Positions 1 to 12,293 of a DNA stretch of 64,000 bases are shown piece after piece. Origin of the DNA: Luscinia megarhynchos (taxonomy: Eukaryota; Chordata; Aves; Passeriformes; Turdidae); NCBI GenBank assembly GCA_034336665.1, contig CM067569.1, positions 23,533,320-23,597,319 on the forward strand, given 5' to 3'. The notes beneath the pieces are model-generated. The model saw only the letters and a list, made by a program, of their open reading frames with translations. It did no database searches and was not told the origin of the DNA. Within the stretch, counting starts at the first letter, position 1. Each line of letters starts with the position of its first letter. A program made the translations under genes and the position numbers.

Positions 1-3000
1 GAGAGGCCACCTCTGAGGGTCCTGATCTCAGTTCTAAAGAATTGCTTTGGTTTGGAGGCCAGATAGGCCTCCAGGAATTGTGGATTAGTTCAATAGGTGA
101 ATGAGAACTGACCAGAGAGTGTTACTGCAAAGCCTATTACAGTTTGTATGTGCCCAAACTTTGAAGATCTGGAGACTCTACAGAGTTCCAGTATTCCCAG
201 GATACAGTTAGGACACCCTACATTTGGGTTTTTTCATGCTATCCCAAGGATTGTCTTTCTTCCTGTACAGAACTTCATGTTATTGGGTCATCTTAGAGCT
301 TTGGGGTCATTTGGATTCAGTGCTAATGTTGACTTTGAAAGAATAGTATTTCATCTCTAAAGTGAGTTTTAAAACATCTTAAAATGTGGTCTAGGAGTAT
401 CTTTTCTCATCTGTCCACAAGAAGAATATCCTTGATGCTAATGTGAAGTTCTTTAACAAATACATGTGTGTGTACACTTGTGTGTTTATTAATGTGCCTG
501 ATAATGATAGACAGTAGCATGTCATGCACAAATAAAATAACATGAAACAGCAAACCCAGAATTAGCTTCAGAAGCTTTGATAGAACAATTGTTATTTTCA
601 GAAAGACAATCAGAATGGGAATTTTGTCAGCCTGCAAATAAAAATTAGCTTTTTCTTGCTACATAGAATGTACTTAGACACTGAGAAAGTAAAGAAAAAT
701 ACTTAATGTATTTAAGAAAAAAACCCCAACAACCTTCAGACTGAGTGTGCAGCAAAGCACAGAGACTGATGATATTTTTGAAATGTCTGCTTGCAGATCC
801 TCCTGCAAGTCATCAGTAAGGTTTATTAAGGAAACTAGAGATCCTATTTGACTTATTCTTGAATATATTTTAATATGTTTTCGTTATCAAAATTGTAGCA
901 CCATGGATTACACATTCCTAGCTGAAAATCAGTGACATATTTATATCTTGAACTGCTTGTGCTGGATTACTTAAGCATGTAGTTCCAAAGCAACTTCAAT
1001 ACTATGGATGAAACCCATTGCCTCTCTTTGTTTCCTTTCATTATTCTGTAACTAGAAAAGTGGCCCTGGCCAGGGTTTAGGCCCTACACACAACTCAGAT
1101 ACCTGGATGTTCCTAGGCAAGTTCTGCCCAAAACCTAAGTCAAATAAAAGGATAGGGATTTTCTTCCAAGCCAGAAGACACCTGGGGCTCTCTCTGAGGC
1201 TGCACCACTTTCCATGCCCTGCAGGGTTTCCACGTGGCTGTGCATGAGGCAGTTCTGGACTCGCCAATGATGGTATTTCCCTTGGCATCTTGTATCCATT
1301 CCAAAGCCTTCAGTAATTCAAAATTGTAGGTTTAGGTGGTAACATTCCCGCCTTCTCTGTCTCCAGAAGCACTTCTGTTCCTGGTGTGCTTGGAGGCTTG
1401 GAGAAATAAAACTATGCTTTTGGCATGAAGCACTTGAAGTTTCCCTCAAGCAGCCAGAACAGAGGACTCGGCAAGTTTGCTGTGTTGTTTTGATAGTTAT
1501 ATGCATTTATTTAGGTTATAAGCTTATCTGTGTGGATATGCCAAATTTAACACTACCTAGTGGTGCAAAACATACTTCCTGAGGGTGTGCAAGGAGAAAA
1601 AGCACAAATAATTCTGCATAACTTAGTTTTCCAGTGGAAGTTTACGTTGTGCCTCTTACATAAGGGGCATTGGTTTTCAAATGGGATGGCTAGCAGGTGC
1701 TCAATGTGCTAAAAAAACTAACTAGGAATAACTATGGAAACAAAATGTCTCCAACCAGATGTTGCTAGTATTCAATTCACATTGCTGTCTGTACTAGATA
1801 CTTTAAATTACTGTGGTTTGCTTATGGTAAAGTAATACAGCTGCAGTGTTTTCTTAAAAAAATACTTTGGTTGCAGAATAATCCATATGCAACTATTTGT
1901 TGCAAAACTTTTATTTAACCAAATGTTTCTACTTCCTACTATAAATATCAAAACAAGTATTTAGCCTAATTTTGGAATTTTTCAGATGCCAAGTGTATGT
2001 TATAGTGACTTATGCCTTGTATTAAAATTACTGTCATATATCATTACCTGGAAACATTGTCATGGAGAAAGCTTGTACTTGTTTGCTATGTTCCCTACAT
2101 CTTTCTCACTTCTCTTCAGGAAATACATTTTTATTGGTGATGATGGAGACAAGAAAGTGGAAAAAACCCAATAAACAGTAACTATCTTTAGGAGCTAAAA
2201 GTGCCTCTACTCTGTCATCTCCCTTCACCTTTTATGCATAGTAGTGTTTATTTTCTTCATTTTCCACTCCCTGTGTTCACTTTGTCTACAAATCTAAAGT
2301 TAGAGAAATAAACACCATGATATGCAAAGAAATGTGCTACACAGAGACATTTCCCTTCTGGGGCATAATCAGATATGCTGGTGGGAGCTAGCAGAGAGTT
2401 GACCCTGGTAGTACTTTGCCATCCATCATATCCTTGATCAAATTGATAGGCTCCTCCGAGCACCTAAGGCCTGGGTAGCAATGCCACAGGACCTGATGCT
2501 TTCAGTGTCTTAGTTCAGAATTCATTGCTACTTGTTGTTCCTAATGAATTGTTGCTGACTTGACAGAAGTCAATGGTATTTATTCTGTTAATGTGCATTT
2601 CTACCAGTTGCACAGATGTCATTCACTCAAACCTAAATCACAAACATTCACTCAAGCCTAATTTGCATTCTCAGGGTGCAGTCCAAGAGCTAAATCAACA
2701 TGTGAGACTGAAATTTTCCCTTTCAGCTCATAATTGTTACTCCAAGCTAACATTAGACCTGCAGACAGGACACAGAAGGCAGATCTCTGGTACTAATGCA
2801 TTGAGAAGATGTCTTATTATAGGCCTGTTGATACAGATAATATTTTCTTTCTTAAAATAATTCAAATCAACTGTACTTCTCTGAGGCCAGTAATTATCTG
2901 AAATTCATTCTGCAGTACCATGTGCATAACTTATTTGGTAAGTCATAGAAAGAAGGCGGCATGCAAGATTCAGTGGAAATCCTCAGAGTCTGCCAAAATA

Positions 3001-5039
3001 TCGGTTTGGTGATGTTAATATGTAGAATTTTCTAGCATGAAAAATGAAGTGAAGAATGATTGTGGTGAGCAATGACCTCCTCATTAACTCACAAATGGTA
3101 ATTTTATCTATTTGTCATCACAGTAGGCTGGGAATGAATCTTACAAATCTCTGTCCACTGACCTGAGAACCTGTGAGTGTTGATTGAACCTCAGAAGGTA
3201 GATTTGCCAAAACCTCAGCTGGTATACATTGATACTGTTCCCTCTGGACCAATGAAGTTGCATTTATTTACACCAGTCAACCATCTGGGCTTGTATTTTG
3301 GGAACTGAATTTGATTTTCAAGGATTTGGAATTCACTCAGTCTCTCTATTACTTTTAACTTTATACTGAAGGAATTTAAGTAATCCTTTGTTCTCCGTTC
3401 AAGCTCCCCTCTCAGTTTTCTTATTCCTATATTTCTTTCTCATTCTCACAGTTAGTTTTTTTTTGTATACAAGTTTGGTTTCTCCTCCCTCTAGTTCTGA
3501 TAGAACTTTCACTTACTTTTCACAGCTAAGTGATCTCACATGCATTCTGTTATTTGGAAGTGCAAGAGTTACTCACTTGCTGCTTCTTTCATTTAAAATC
3601 CAAATTCTGACTGCTAATGATTTTATTTATAATCAACAGTGGGGACACCTGCTCTTGACATGTGAGAACATTCTGGTGACATAACCAGTTACCAATAATA
3701 GAAACAGCACTTTGGGCCTTCATTATAAGTAGTGTGATGCTTCCACTGCATTGCCAAGTCAAACATCATAATTCCACCCACTGAGAAATCATTATTCCCC
3801 ATAGCAAGCAAATAAGGGAGAGAAAGGTTTCAGTCGGTTTTGGGAACTGCATGACTTCTGAATATCCCTAAGTAGTACACATGGCTTTGGTGTTAGGTAT
3901 TCCTTCTGTACTGATGTGCAGATCCAAGACTAATAAGAAGAATTTTAGTGTGATCTTCCTCGGTTAAAACAGAGCAGTTTATATCCTGAAAGTGTTAGAG
4001 TTGTAAAAATAATGGGAATGGCAACAGAACTAGGTTTCAGTCTGTTAGTTATGGGAATACTTTGGGCATTACTTTATTTTTATTCAGTGACAGCAGTGAG
4101 ATTGTTGACTTACATAGAAACCACCATTGCAATTAATATTTCTACAAAGGCCTCTGTGCCAAATTGACCCTTGCAGGCCCTGCAGTCATTCAGCAATCTG
4201 TGCTGAGAGATATCAGGTGTGTGCAGGGTATTACACTCCTAACACAAACAGTGCTTTGCTGTCCTGAAATCTGTACCGAGACATCCCAATGTGCTGGTTT
4301 GTTATCTCGTGCTAACCTGATGCTACCGATGTCTGTGTCACCTCTGTACATCTGCACCCTGACTGGAGATAGCTCCTTATAAAGCTATGAAGCAGTCTTT
4401 GAAATTTTTCTCATTTTTTTGCTCTGCCACTATTTTTATATACATTAAGACCTGTCTGATTTCAGAAGATCTTCATTAAGATCAAATATCTGGTTTTCTG
4501 TCCTTGAATAGCAAAACTGAAAGCAATCTTCCAATCTGCCATCATGGCTTGTCAGAAATTGGTAGTCTGAGTTACATTTGGGTTTTAAAATGCCTAAATC
4601 TCACTAGAATTTGCCCTGGTCTCTAGCATATCAGCTCTTGGGAAGATCTGGTTTCTACATAAAAATATCAGTTACTATGTCGCTTTCTGCAGGCATGATT
4701 TTCTCACCTAGATGTTATAGTTTCACAACTAAATGCATTTCCAGTTTTTTGGAAAGTATACAACATCCTGAACACTCTTGATTTACATACCAGGTGGCAG
4801 ATACAGAAAGTTTCTGTACTCCACAGCAGGGGAGAATGAGAGAAATGGGGTTACAAGTGCATAAAGATGGAAAAAGTCTGCGAAGAGTATTCTTTGAAAA
4901 GATCCATGAGTTCTTCTTCTCTCTTCTGCTATCGCAAATTTGGTAGTTTTAGTTTGTTATTTGGAATCTCTCAGCAATGTTTCAAGTGAGTTGAAAGCCT
5001 CTGGACTGTACATAAATGATGTTCTCTCCACGTCTTTGC
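1..5039. other. Unique AT-rich non-coding DNA
   Basis: I see no exon, RNA gene or recognisable transposon here. Open frames are all under 100 codons, overlap in several frames, and lack convincing splice signals. A slightly GC-richer patch at about 1050-1290 has no similarity I recognise. The stretch is consistent with intron or intergenic sequence, but old repeats decayed past recognition cannot be excluded by eye. Confidence 0.6.
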
Positions 5040-5170
5040 TATTTGTTGTTGCTATCACTATATGTTGCCATGGCAATATTTTTGTGCTATGACTGGTTAA
5101 GTGTGGCTAACAAAGAGGGGGAGAATAAGATCGATTTATTATGCTTTTGACACAGTGTGGTGAACTTATG
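5040..5170. promoter_or_regulatory. Candidate regulatory element with RFX/X-box palindrome
   Basis: Positions 5064-5077 read GTTGCCATGGCAAT, and 5065-5076 (TTGCCATGGCAA) is a perfect 12-bp palindrome. The RFX X-box is two inverted GTTGCC-like half sites, so this is a near-ideal dimer site, differing only at the last base. The DNA around it (to about 5170) is varied in composition and free of repeats, as conserved noncoding elements usually are. RFX factors control ciliary and neuronal genes in vertebrates; whether this site is used cannot be told from sequence. Confidence 0.4.
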
Positions 5171-8100
5171 AATATGTTGGGTGTTTTTTCCCTTTGAAAA
5201 GAAGAAATATGACAGGATTACGTAAGTTTTAAGAGTTTCTTGAAGTAGGCAGCTGCTGGCATCACAACCAAGCTTAGTTCCTCATGGAATGAATACTAGT
5301 GTGAGCCTCAAATGCATGTCGTTGTCATCATTGAAATCAGATATTGTTCATACAGAGATAAATATATGCAGAGCAAGTAAACGGTGGATCCAAAATAATT
5401 TTCTGACTCACGATTGTGCTTCTATGGTCTTGGCACCTTTCATCTAGCTGTAAACATTGTCGTTCTCTAAATCAGGCCTTCGCTGAGATGAATCACCTAA
5501 CTCTGAGAAACATGGGAAAGCAGTAAAAAAGATTTTGAGAGGCTCTCACACTCCTTTGTTTTTGCAGCAAACAAAAGTGCTGATCAAAAGATTTAGTCCT
5601 TCTAGTTTATATCTGTCACTGGATTTCAGCTAGTGCCTATTCTATTTTCTCTCCCTCATCTTCTGCTGAATGCAGAGGTTTATTCCAAGTGCAACACTTC
5701 AAGCTGGTGTTTTTCTAAACCCAGTACCCCTAGGAAATGAAACTAAGTTTTTCTCAAAAGATACAGTTCAACCTGCATACACCATATCTGAATTTGAGCA
5801 GAAAAACGTTAAAGGATGGATGATAAAATCACCTTTTTTATTGTTAGAAAATTTTAAAATAAGGTAACATGCAATAATCTGCATTGTAGCCTATTAACAG
5901 TAAAATACAGCTTGTGTCTTCATAGTTAATGGTGTAGCTTCAGTAGCAAGAAAAGAAATTTAGAGAAAATCCCTTGAACTGTTATAATGAAATTACAATA
6001 GTAGATTTCTGTTAAAAACCATTTAACAACTGAAGCTCAGCATTCTTTTTGTACCCTAATCCAGAACTCTTTCTCATTCCTTTATGACAGACTCTTTTCT
6101 CTGGGTATGCACTATGAACAGGACTAGAATATTACTGTTTTTCAGGCTGGATCTCAATGTCATTTGCATATTAAATCAGAACAACTAACTACTACTACTA
6201 AATACTAAATCAGTTTACTAACATCAATCTTAAATATCAGAGCTAGCATGTGCACTTGTGTTGAGAAAAAGTAAATCTGAGTTTTGGTTAGGGATTCTGC
6301 CTACCTACCCATGTTTTTACTTATGTATCATTTGTGTGAAAAATAGCAGGTGTCTTTTACACCTGCATAAAGTTGCATGAAATTTATTTGGCTGAAATAA
6401 GGAGGTATATATAGGAGCTATAGGTAAATGCAGCCAATACAAATGCAACCTCACATGATGAGCCCTCTGATTTCCCTTAAAGGAAGGACAAGAAAAATGT
6501 TCTCATCCAAAGCCAACTATTGCAATAATTTCTAGAAAAATCCAAGACAAGATATTTTGGGATGTCTTTGTTACATGTGAATAGAATGCTGAGAATGGCA
6601 GCACTCCTAGTAAAATATTCAAGAAGTATGCAAAAACATGCTGTGGTCAGAACAGAAGTCATTAGAAAGCAGCAGCATAGCAGGGGAGCAAAAGATGTTG
6701 AGAGACAGGTCAAACTATGCTGAGGAAAAAATAACCTTTGTAAATTAAAACTTTGGCAAGACACAGGAGCCTGTTCTTGAATGGTTGCTTAATATCTCAG
6801 CATTACATTCCTTCTCCATTGTATCATTAGTTCATTGTTAGCTTTTTGTAAATAGCTTGGTGTTTCTATTAACATATTCCATGGCATAGAACATTTTGCC
6901 AGTAGTTTCATTTGAATGGCAGCTTCTTTTTTGTTCCATTATAATAATTTGACAAAAAAAATTTTGGCAGTAAAACTTCTGTCCTGGTAATAAATAGAAT
7001 GCCACCAAATTTTTGAGTCCTTTTGGCTTGTTTTCTGTTACTTTTTCATCCCATTGAGATTTAACTCTGTCTCACTATGAGCAGAGCATACTCTGTCAGC
7101 TTTCTCTGTGTATTTGTAGGTGTTTGTAAATTACCTGTTCTGGTTTGAAACTGGTTATAGTTTTCAAAGTGACAATTCATTGCAAACAGACATAGAAATG
7201 AAAACCATTTTGCTACGGTAATAAAATAAGGAAGCAGCAATGTCAACAGTTTGTTGTATAAAAACTATCTGAATTATAATCAAGTTGAAATATGCAACTG
7301 ATTTCTAGAGCTTTACATGTGGAATGATTTCCTCGTGGTCAGTTTAACGGACCAATAAAAGATGACCTGAGCATAAGAGCAGATTTCAGTTATTAAATGC
7401 CAGAACAGTCCCTCCCAGCACCACTTCTCTCCCCTCCCATGCACAGAGCAGGGGCGGACCAGATTTTTCTTGGTGGTTGAGCTAGCTTCAGCTGCTGGAA
7501 CAGCCCTTTAAGGCCAGGAAAAAGGTAGCCTTGACATTGCTGCCCTTTTGATGGGGTCTTCTCAGCAACTGTGTTGGTCAAGGTGGGAAACAAAGTTTGG
7601 AGCTCCTTTGCAATTCTTTTGATGATCCCAGCTCAGCCTGAAGAGTGAGTACATAGCACACTGCACCTAGCAATGATGCCTTTGTATTTACTAGTTATGC
7701 TCAGAAGCTGCATTTTAGTAGATCTGTGGAGTCATTCAATTTGTAATAAATAAGTTCAGCTCCCAATTACCCAGCAGACTGTTTGTTTTCATTTAACTAC
7801 ATCATTTTCATTGTGCTGCAGGCTATATTTTACAAATTATGTCACTTTCAGTTACTCTCCTGAGTTTGACTGATGTTAGAGCACTGACCTGAGATGGAGA
7901 GTCAAATACTAAAAAGCAAAATAACGTTTGGTTCATCACTGTGAGACTCAAAAAGATATTTGCCACTGTTCCATTTGTCCTGAGCCCAGAGGGTTTTGGG
8001 GAAATGTGGGATCATGCCAAATAGGAGGCAGAACGACAGAAAGACTAACAATTGATTGTTGTGCTGGTCACAGCTCTGCTAAAATTCTTTTTAAAACTTG

Positions 8101-8396
8101 AATCTTTACTTTGTAAGGGCCTGATGTTATTAAGTATCTCAGTGGAATTTTAAAAAGAAATTTAAAAAATCTTAACTTATTTTGTCCTTTTTTCCCCTCC
8201 CAAATATTTTTTCCACTCCTTTATTTTATGCAGACTGTAGGGAAGATGAAGTACCTGACTAACTAGAGCATCACATGCATTAAGAAGCACATGAGAACTG
8301 CAAATGTGCTTATTGCTTAGCAGGTGACACCAGAAAAGTGTCTTGCTTCTCTTGCCCCATTTCTTTCTAAGGGAAGAGCAAGACACTGTGGAGCCT
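5171..8396. other. Unique non-coding DNA before the LTR
   Basis: No gene or clear repeat was found. About 7385-7620 is GC-richer than its surroundings and could be a very old repeat, but I could not assign it to a family. A short CTA-rich run lies near 6188-6205. The remainder is AT-rich with only short, overlapping open frames. Confidence 0.55.
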
Positions 8397-8963
8397 TGTG
8401 CTGGTTTTGGCTGGGATAGAGTTAATTTTCTTCACAGTGGGGGCTGTGTTTTGAATTTGTGTTGAACACAGAGTTGATAATACAGAGATATTTTTGTTGT
8501 TGCTAAACAGGGCTTGCACAGAGCCGAGGCCTTTCTGATTTTGGTACAGCTGCCCTGGTGAGGAGTCTGGGGGTGCATGGGAGGCTGGGAGGAGACAGCT
8601 GGGACAGGTGACCCAAAGTGACCAAAGGGATATTCCAGATCGTGTGACATCATGCTCTGTATGTGAAGTGGATGGGGGAAGGAGGGAACATTTGGAGTTA
8701 CAGTGTTTATCCTCCCAAGTCACCATTACATGTGATGGGGCCCTACCCTCCTGGACATCGCTGAACATTTGCCTGCCCATGGGAAGTAAAATTAATTCCT
8801 TGTTGTGGTTTGCTTGTGAGTGTAGCTTTTGCTTTCCCCATTAAACTGTCTTTATCTCTACCCACAAGCTTTTACTTTTTCTTTTCTCTCCCCAGTCCTA
8901 CTGGTGAGGGAGTGGTGAGTGGTGTGTGCCACTTGGCTGCAGGTGGCTGTGAAGCCATGACCA
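8397..8963 (+). mobile_element. Solo LTR of an avian ERVL-like endogenous retrovirus
   Basis: The element starts with TGTGCTGGTTTTGGCTGGGA at 8397, the conserved 5' end of a widespread bird LTR family that I associate with ERVL-type elements, and ends in CA at 8962-8963. The recognisable order is: the 5' block; a central block with 'gggacaggtgaccc' and 'gaccaaagggatattcca' (about 8602-8639); a degraded CRE/TATA zone (about 8643-8670), where the expected TATA box is no longer readable; a polyadenylation signal ATTAAA at 8840-8845; and a 3' end resembling the family's usual terminus. No primer-binding site, gag/pol remnant or second LTR flanks it, so it is a solo LTR left by recombination. No exact target-site duplication is visible (AGCCT upstream, TCCTA downstream), which suggests age. 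The minus-strand open frame at 8367-8780 is an antisense accident of this LTR. Confidence 0.85.
8840..8845 (+). promoter_or_regulatory. LTR polyadenylation signal (ATTAAA)
   Basis: ATTAAA sits in the R/U5 part of the solo LTR, followed by 'ctgtctttatctc', the arrangement usual for this family. It may still act as a weak poly(A) site for transcripts running in the + direction. Confidence 0.55.
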
Positions 8964-11900
8964 TCCTAAATTTTATATTCAGATGGTAATAAGTTGAAAA
9001 CCATCCTGACCAAAATTTGTCATTAGAATTAGTGAGATAGCTGTAAGCAGATTTCAGCTGCTGTAGGGGTCTGAAATAAAATTTTGCTTACTGTGTAGTT
9101 ACCTAGGTGTTTGGTGTATGACAAGGTGTTTGGCCACTGCAGGAGATGAATTTCTAGACTTGATGGACAGAGGAATGGACAGAGTGACAACTGCTGTGTG
9201 TGTACAGTGTTATGGAATCCTGTGGAAGAACAATATGTATTATAACCCATTTGTTCACTCATAGATTATAAAATCCAGGATCTCTGACTCACCTTATTTT
9301 CTTAAAGAAACAGATGAGTAGATGAATGAGAAGGATCCCCATCAATCAGTCAGAACTTTTCAATCTACAAGTGCAGTGGAGTCATCACACACAAATAAAG
9401 ATAGAGAAGTGTCTTTCCACTGAAAAATGTTGTAAATCATTCTGTAATAGGAGCAATATAAAGCTGACAATGCCACAGAGCACAAAGTCAATGCATCAGG
9501 TACCATTGCAGAGACTGGAGATGAAAAAGCTGTATGTTTTTAATTTGAGGACTAAGGGCTATGTGGTTTACAAGGAGAAGGACAGATCAAAGAAGGGTAT
9601 GTCAGGTGGCCCCAGAGAGACTTTTAAGTTGTAGCAGAGACTGGAGTAATTTGTGAGATGCTTTTAATTTCCTGTGTAACTAGTGGAAGAGAGTTTTTGA
9701 ATTAGCTTTTCAGAATTGTTGAACAAGTAGCTGATAGTTATGTGATGAAAAAGAGATACTGGCTAATTTTTACAGGATTTTTTCTAGCTCTGGTGTGAAT
9801 CTCAAGATTTGTGAAGATATATTTCAGTGCAAAGTGCTTCAAGATTCTTTGAGATGAAAGACTACCCATGTAAATACAAGGTATTAATTATTGAACTTCA
9901 TGGATTTAATTTTTGACCAATAAGTTTCTCACAGTTAATAATGCAACCACTTTTGGATTTCCCTCCAAGATTTATGAGTACAGCAGTCAGATGTTATATT
10001 TTTCATTTGAGGATAGATAAAAAAGACATCTGTTTTCATCTTAATTGACTTTCTAAACATATATTTAGTAATTTAAAAAAAAGTGTTATATACACATAGA
10101 GTTTAAAGTAATCTATATAATGACTATATTTGTTGCAAAATATTAAAATTATTCTCCTTTGAAAATAGTAAGAGCAGCCTAGATATTCTCCCAAAGTTAT
10201 TTTCTGGAATTTGTTTGTTGAAATATTAAGCCAGCTGTTGATAGAGACACTGCCTTCCCCATGTACGTGAATATTTTAGTGTTCTGGGTTTTTTCAGGTA
10301 GTTATAATTAATTAATGGAGAAATTAAAATCCAGTTGGGAGAATAGAAAAAGCAACAGCTATTCCCCTGCATCTTCCAATCTGTGTCCTAAAGTCCTGGA
10401 AGAATTAAGTAATATGTTTAAATCACTAAATGCAGAAAAATACTCATGTTACTTAAATCGCATTTGCACTGAAAATTAGCTCGTTAATACTTCAAGTTTC
10501 TAAGGAAGCAGATATATTTAAAACAACTTTATTTAACAAATAAAATTGAAACAGCTTTTTTTTTTGTTTATCTTAATCAGATTCCACTTTCTATCTGAAT
10601 ATTATTGCTACACATAAACTTAAAAACCCCATCCTTATCCAAACTTGAAAAGCGAATTTCTTATGTCTTTTCTAAGATAATATAGTTAAACATTAGAAAT
10701 AAAGTAAAATTAAAGTCATCATGTAAAACCACTGAGTTAAATTCATATGTATACATTCAATGCAGCAGAGAAAAATACCAAATTATATCCAAAACGAGTC
10801 TTTTTCTTTTGAAAAAGTTATTAAAGTGTACAAATAAAAATAAAATTAAATTATTTATATAGATTTAATGTTTTGCTATTAATATGATTGCAGTCAAAAC
10901 CAGTGATTTTTGTTGCTTCAATTTCAGTCATTGCTGTAGATGTAAGTCAGGAGCCCATTTGGTTTCACATAAGAAAATTGTCAGCTTTTGTGTCTGATAC
11001 TAGAGTAAATATGCAGGGTAAATCACTTCAACTTGTCATATTTCAATATAAAATATCCTGATTAATGATATGGATATGGAATCATTGGAACCATTGCTAC
11101 CTGTAAAAACTGTGTTTTGAAGGCAAGTTCATTAAAAAAAATCATCTGTGGTCTTGGAAATTTACAGCTCGTTCTGTTTATGTAAACATCCTGTAGGAAA
11201 AAGGTCTCTTAGGCCTACAGAGAATGCACAGCCCTTTGCTCTGCAGAGAAAAGCTGCTAGGAGGATCGATGCAAATGGAGTTTCTTTTCTCAGTAGAAAA
11301 CTCCTGAACAGAGTTCAGCCTAAGTTCAAATATTTTGTTGTGTGGAAATACAATATGGTTACACTGTGCTACACTTCAAGGTTATAGATTCATCACCTTA
11401 GGTGGAAAATGCATAACTGCTTGGCTGACAGGCATAAAAACATGTTGGCTTGACTCCTTTTATCTGGTTTTCAGGATTTATGTATTTCCTCACTCAGGGC
11501 TGAGCCTGGACACTCCTGGTTATGGCATCTCCACCTTTTCATTTCCCTTTTATGATTTTGCCAGAAATGGATAGCAAATGAAATCCATTTAAAGAGGATT
11601 GGTTGTTTAGATATGCATTAAAATAAGCCTAGATTAGACCGAATACAAGACCTTTATTTTTTCTGATCCAGACAAGTTCTCTTTTCCTCACCATAGTCCA
11701 CAGCTACTTCCAGTGAAGGTAATGGAGCTAGACCAGCATGAAAGTGATGCCAGATTTTCATGAGCAATGTCAGATGCACAGATAGATGTGTAATGAGAGA
11801 TTCTGACTGAAACCATCAATAAGCCCACATAATATAGATTTAAATTTTGGTTTTCTATTGGATTGTTTATGTATCCATACTGCCTGTGTCTGGCTGCCAA

Positions 11901-12245
11901 TGATCCACTGCTAATTTTTAACCCCCTTGTCTGCTTTCAAATCTAATCTGAAAGGTGAATAAGAATCTCAAAGATAAATAATTTGCTATAGGTCCTGATA
12001 TTTGGGGACCAGAAAAGGCAGAGACTCTTAAAGTGCTCCAAATAAAGAAAAGGCTTCTGGGTGGGCTCAGGAAACCTAGAGAGGCAGGTGATCACAGAGA
12101 ATGCCCCAAGAGTAGATGGGACAGCTGAAGTTCATACTCCTGCAAGTGTGCACACCCACCAGCACATGGCTGTCTGCCCTGCAATGTTTAATGAGTTTAA
12201 ATGCTCAACCAGCCTTTCCTCTGGCAATTAAAATAAATTTTCAGA
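8964..12245. other. Unique AT-rich non-coding DNA
   Basis: No gene was found. The section 10,000-11,100 is especially AT-rich, with a T10 run at 10556-10565 and many A/T homopolymers. A 12-base match to the 5' end of mature miR-30 occurs at 11181-11192, but no hairpin supports it. Open frames are short, the longest being about 100 codons at 9326-9634, with no supporting signals. Confidence 0.55.
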
Positions 12246-12293
12246 AAGGGCTGGTCTCGATGGTCTTGGAGGTCTTTTCCAATGATTCTGTGA
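12246..12293 (+). mobile_element. CR1 LINE 3' terminal fragment
   Basis: The block 'gggctggtctcgatggtctt' followed by 'ggaggtcttttcca' and 'atgattctgtga' matches the 3' end of CR1 retrotransposons, where a 'ggctggactagatgatctt'-like segment precedes short ATTCTATG-type tail repeats. Only about 48 bases remain, which fits the extreme 5' truncation typical of CR1. Orientation is plus because the tail lies at the high-coordinate end. Confidence 0.75.

Noticed and set aside
8367..8780. 137-codon minus-strand open frame
   Set aside because: It runs antisense through the solo LTR. Its sequence is the reverse complement of LTR landmarks and has no protein family.
11181..11192. 12-base match to the 5' end of mature miR-30
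   Set aside because: The rest of the mature sequence does not match, and no complementary arm is visible within the distance needed for a precursor hairpin.
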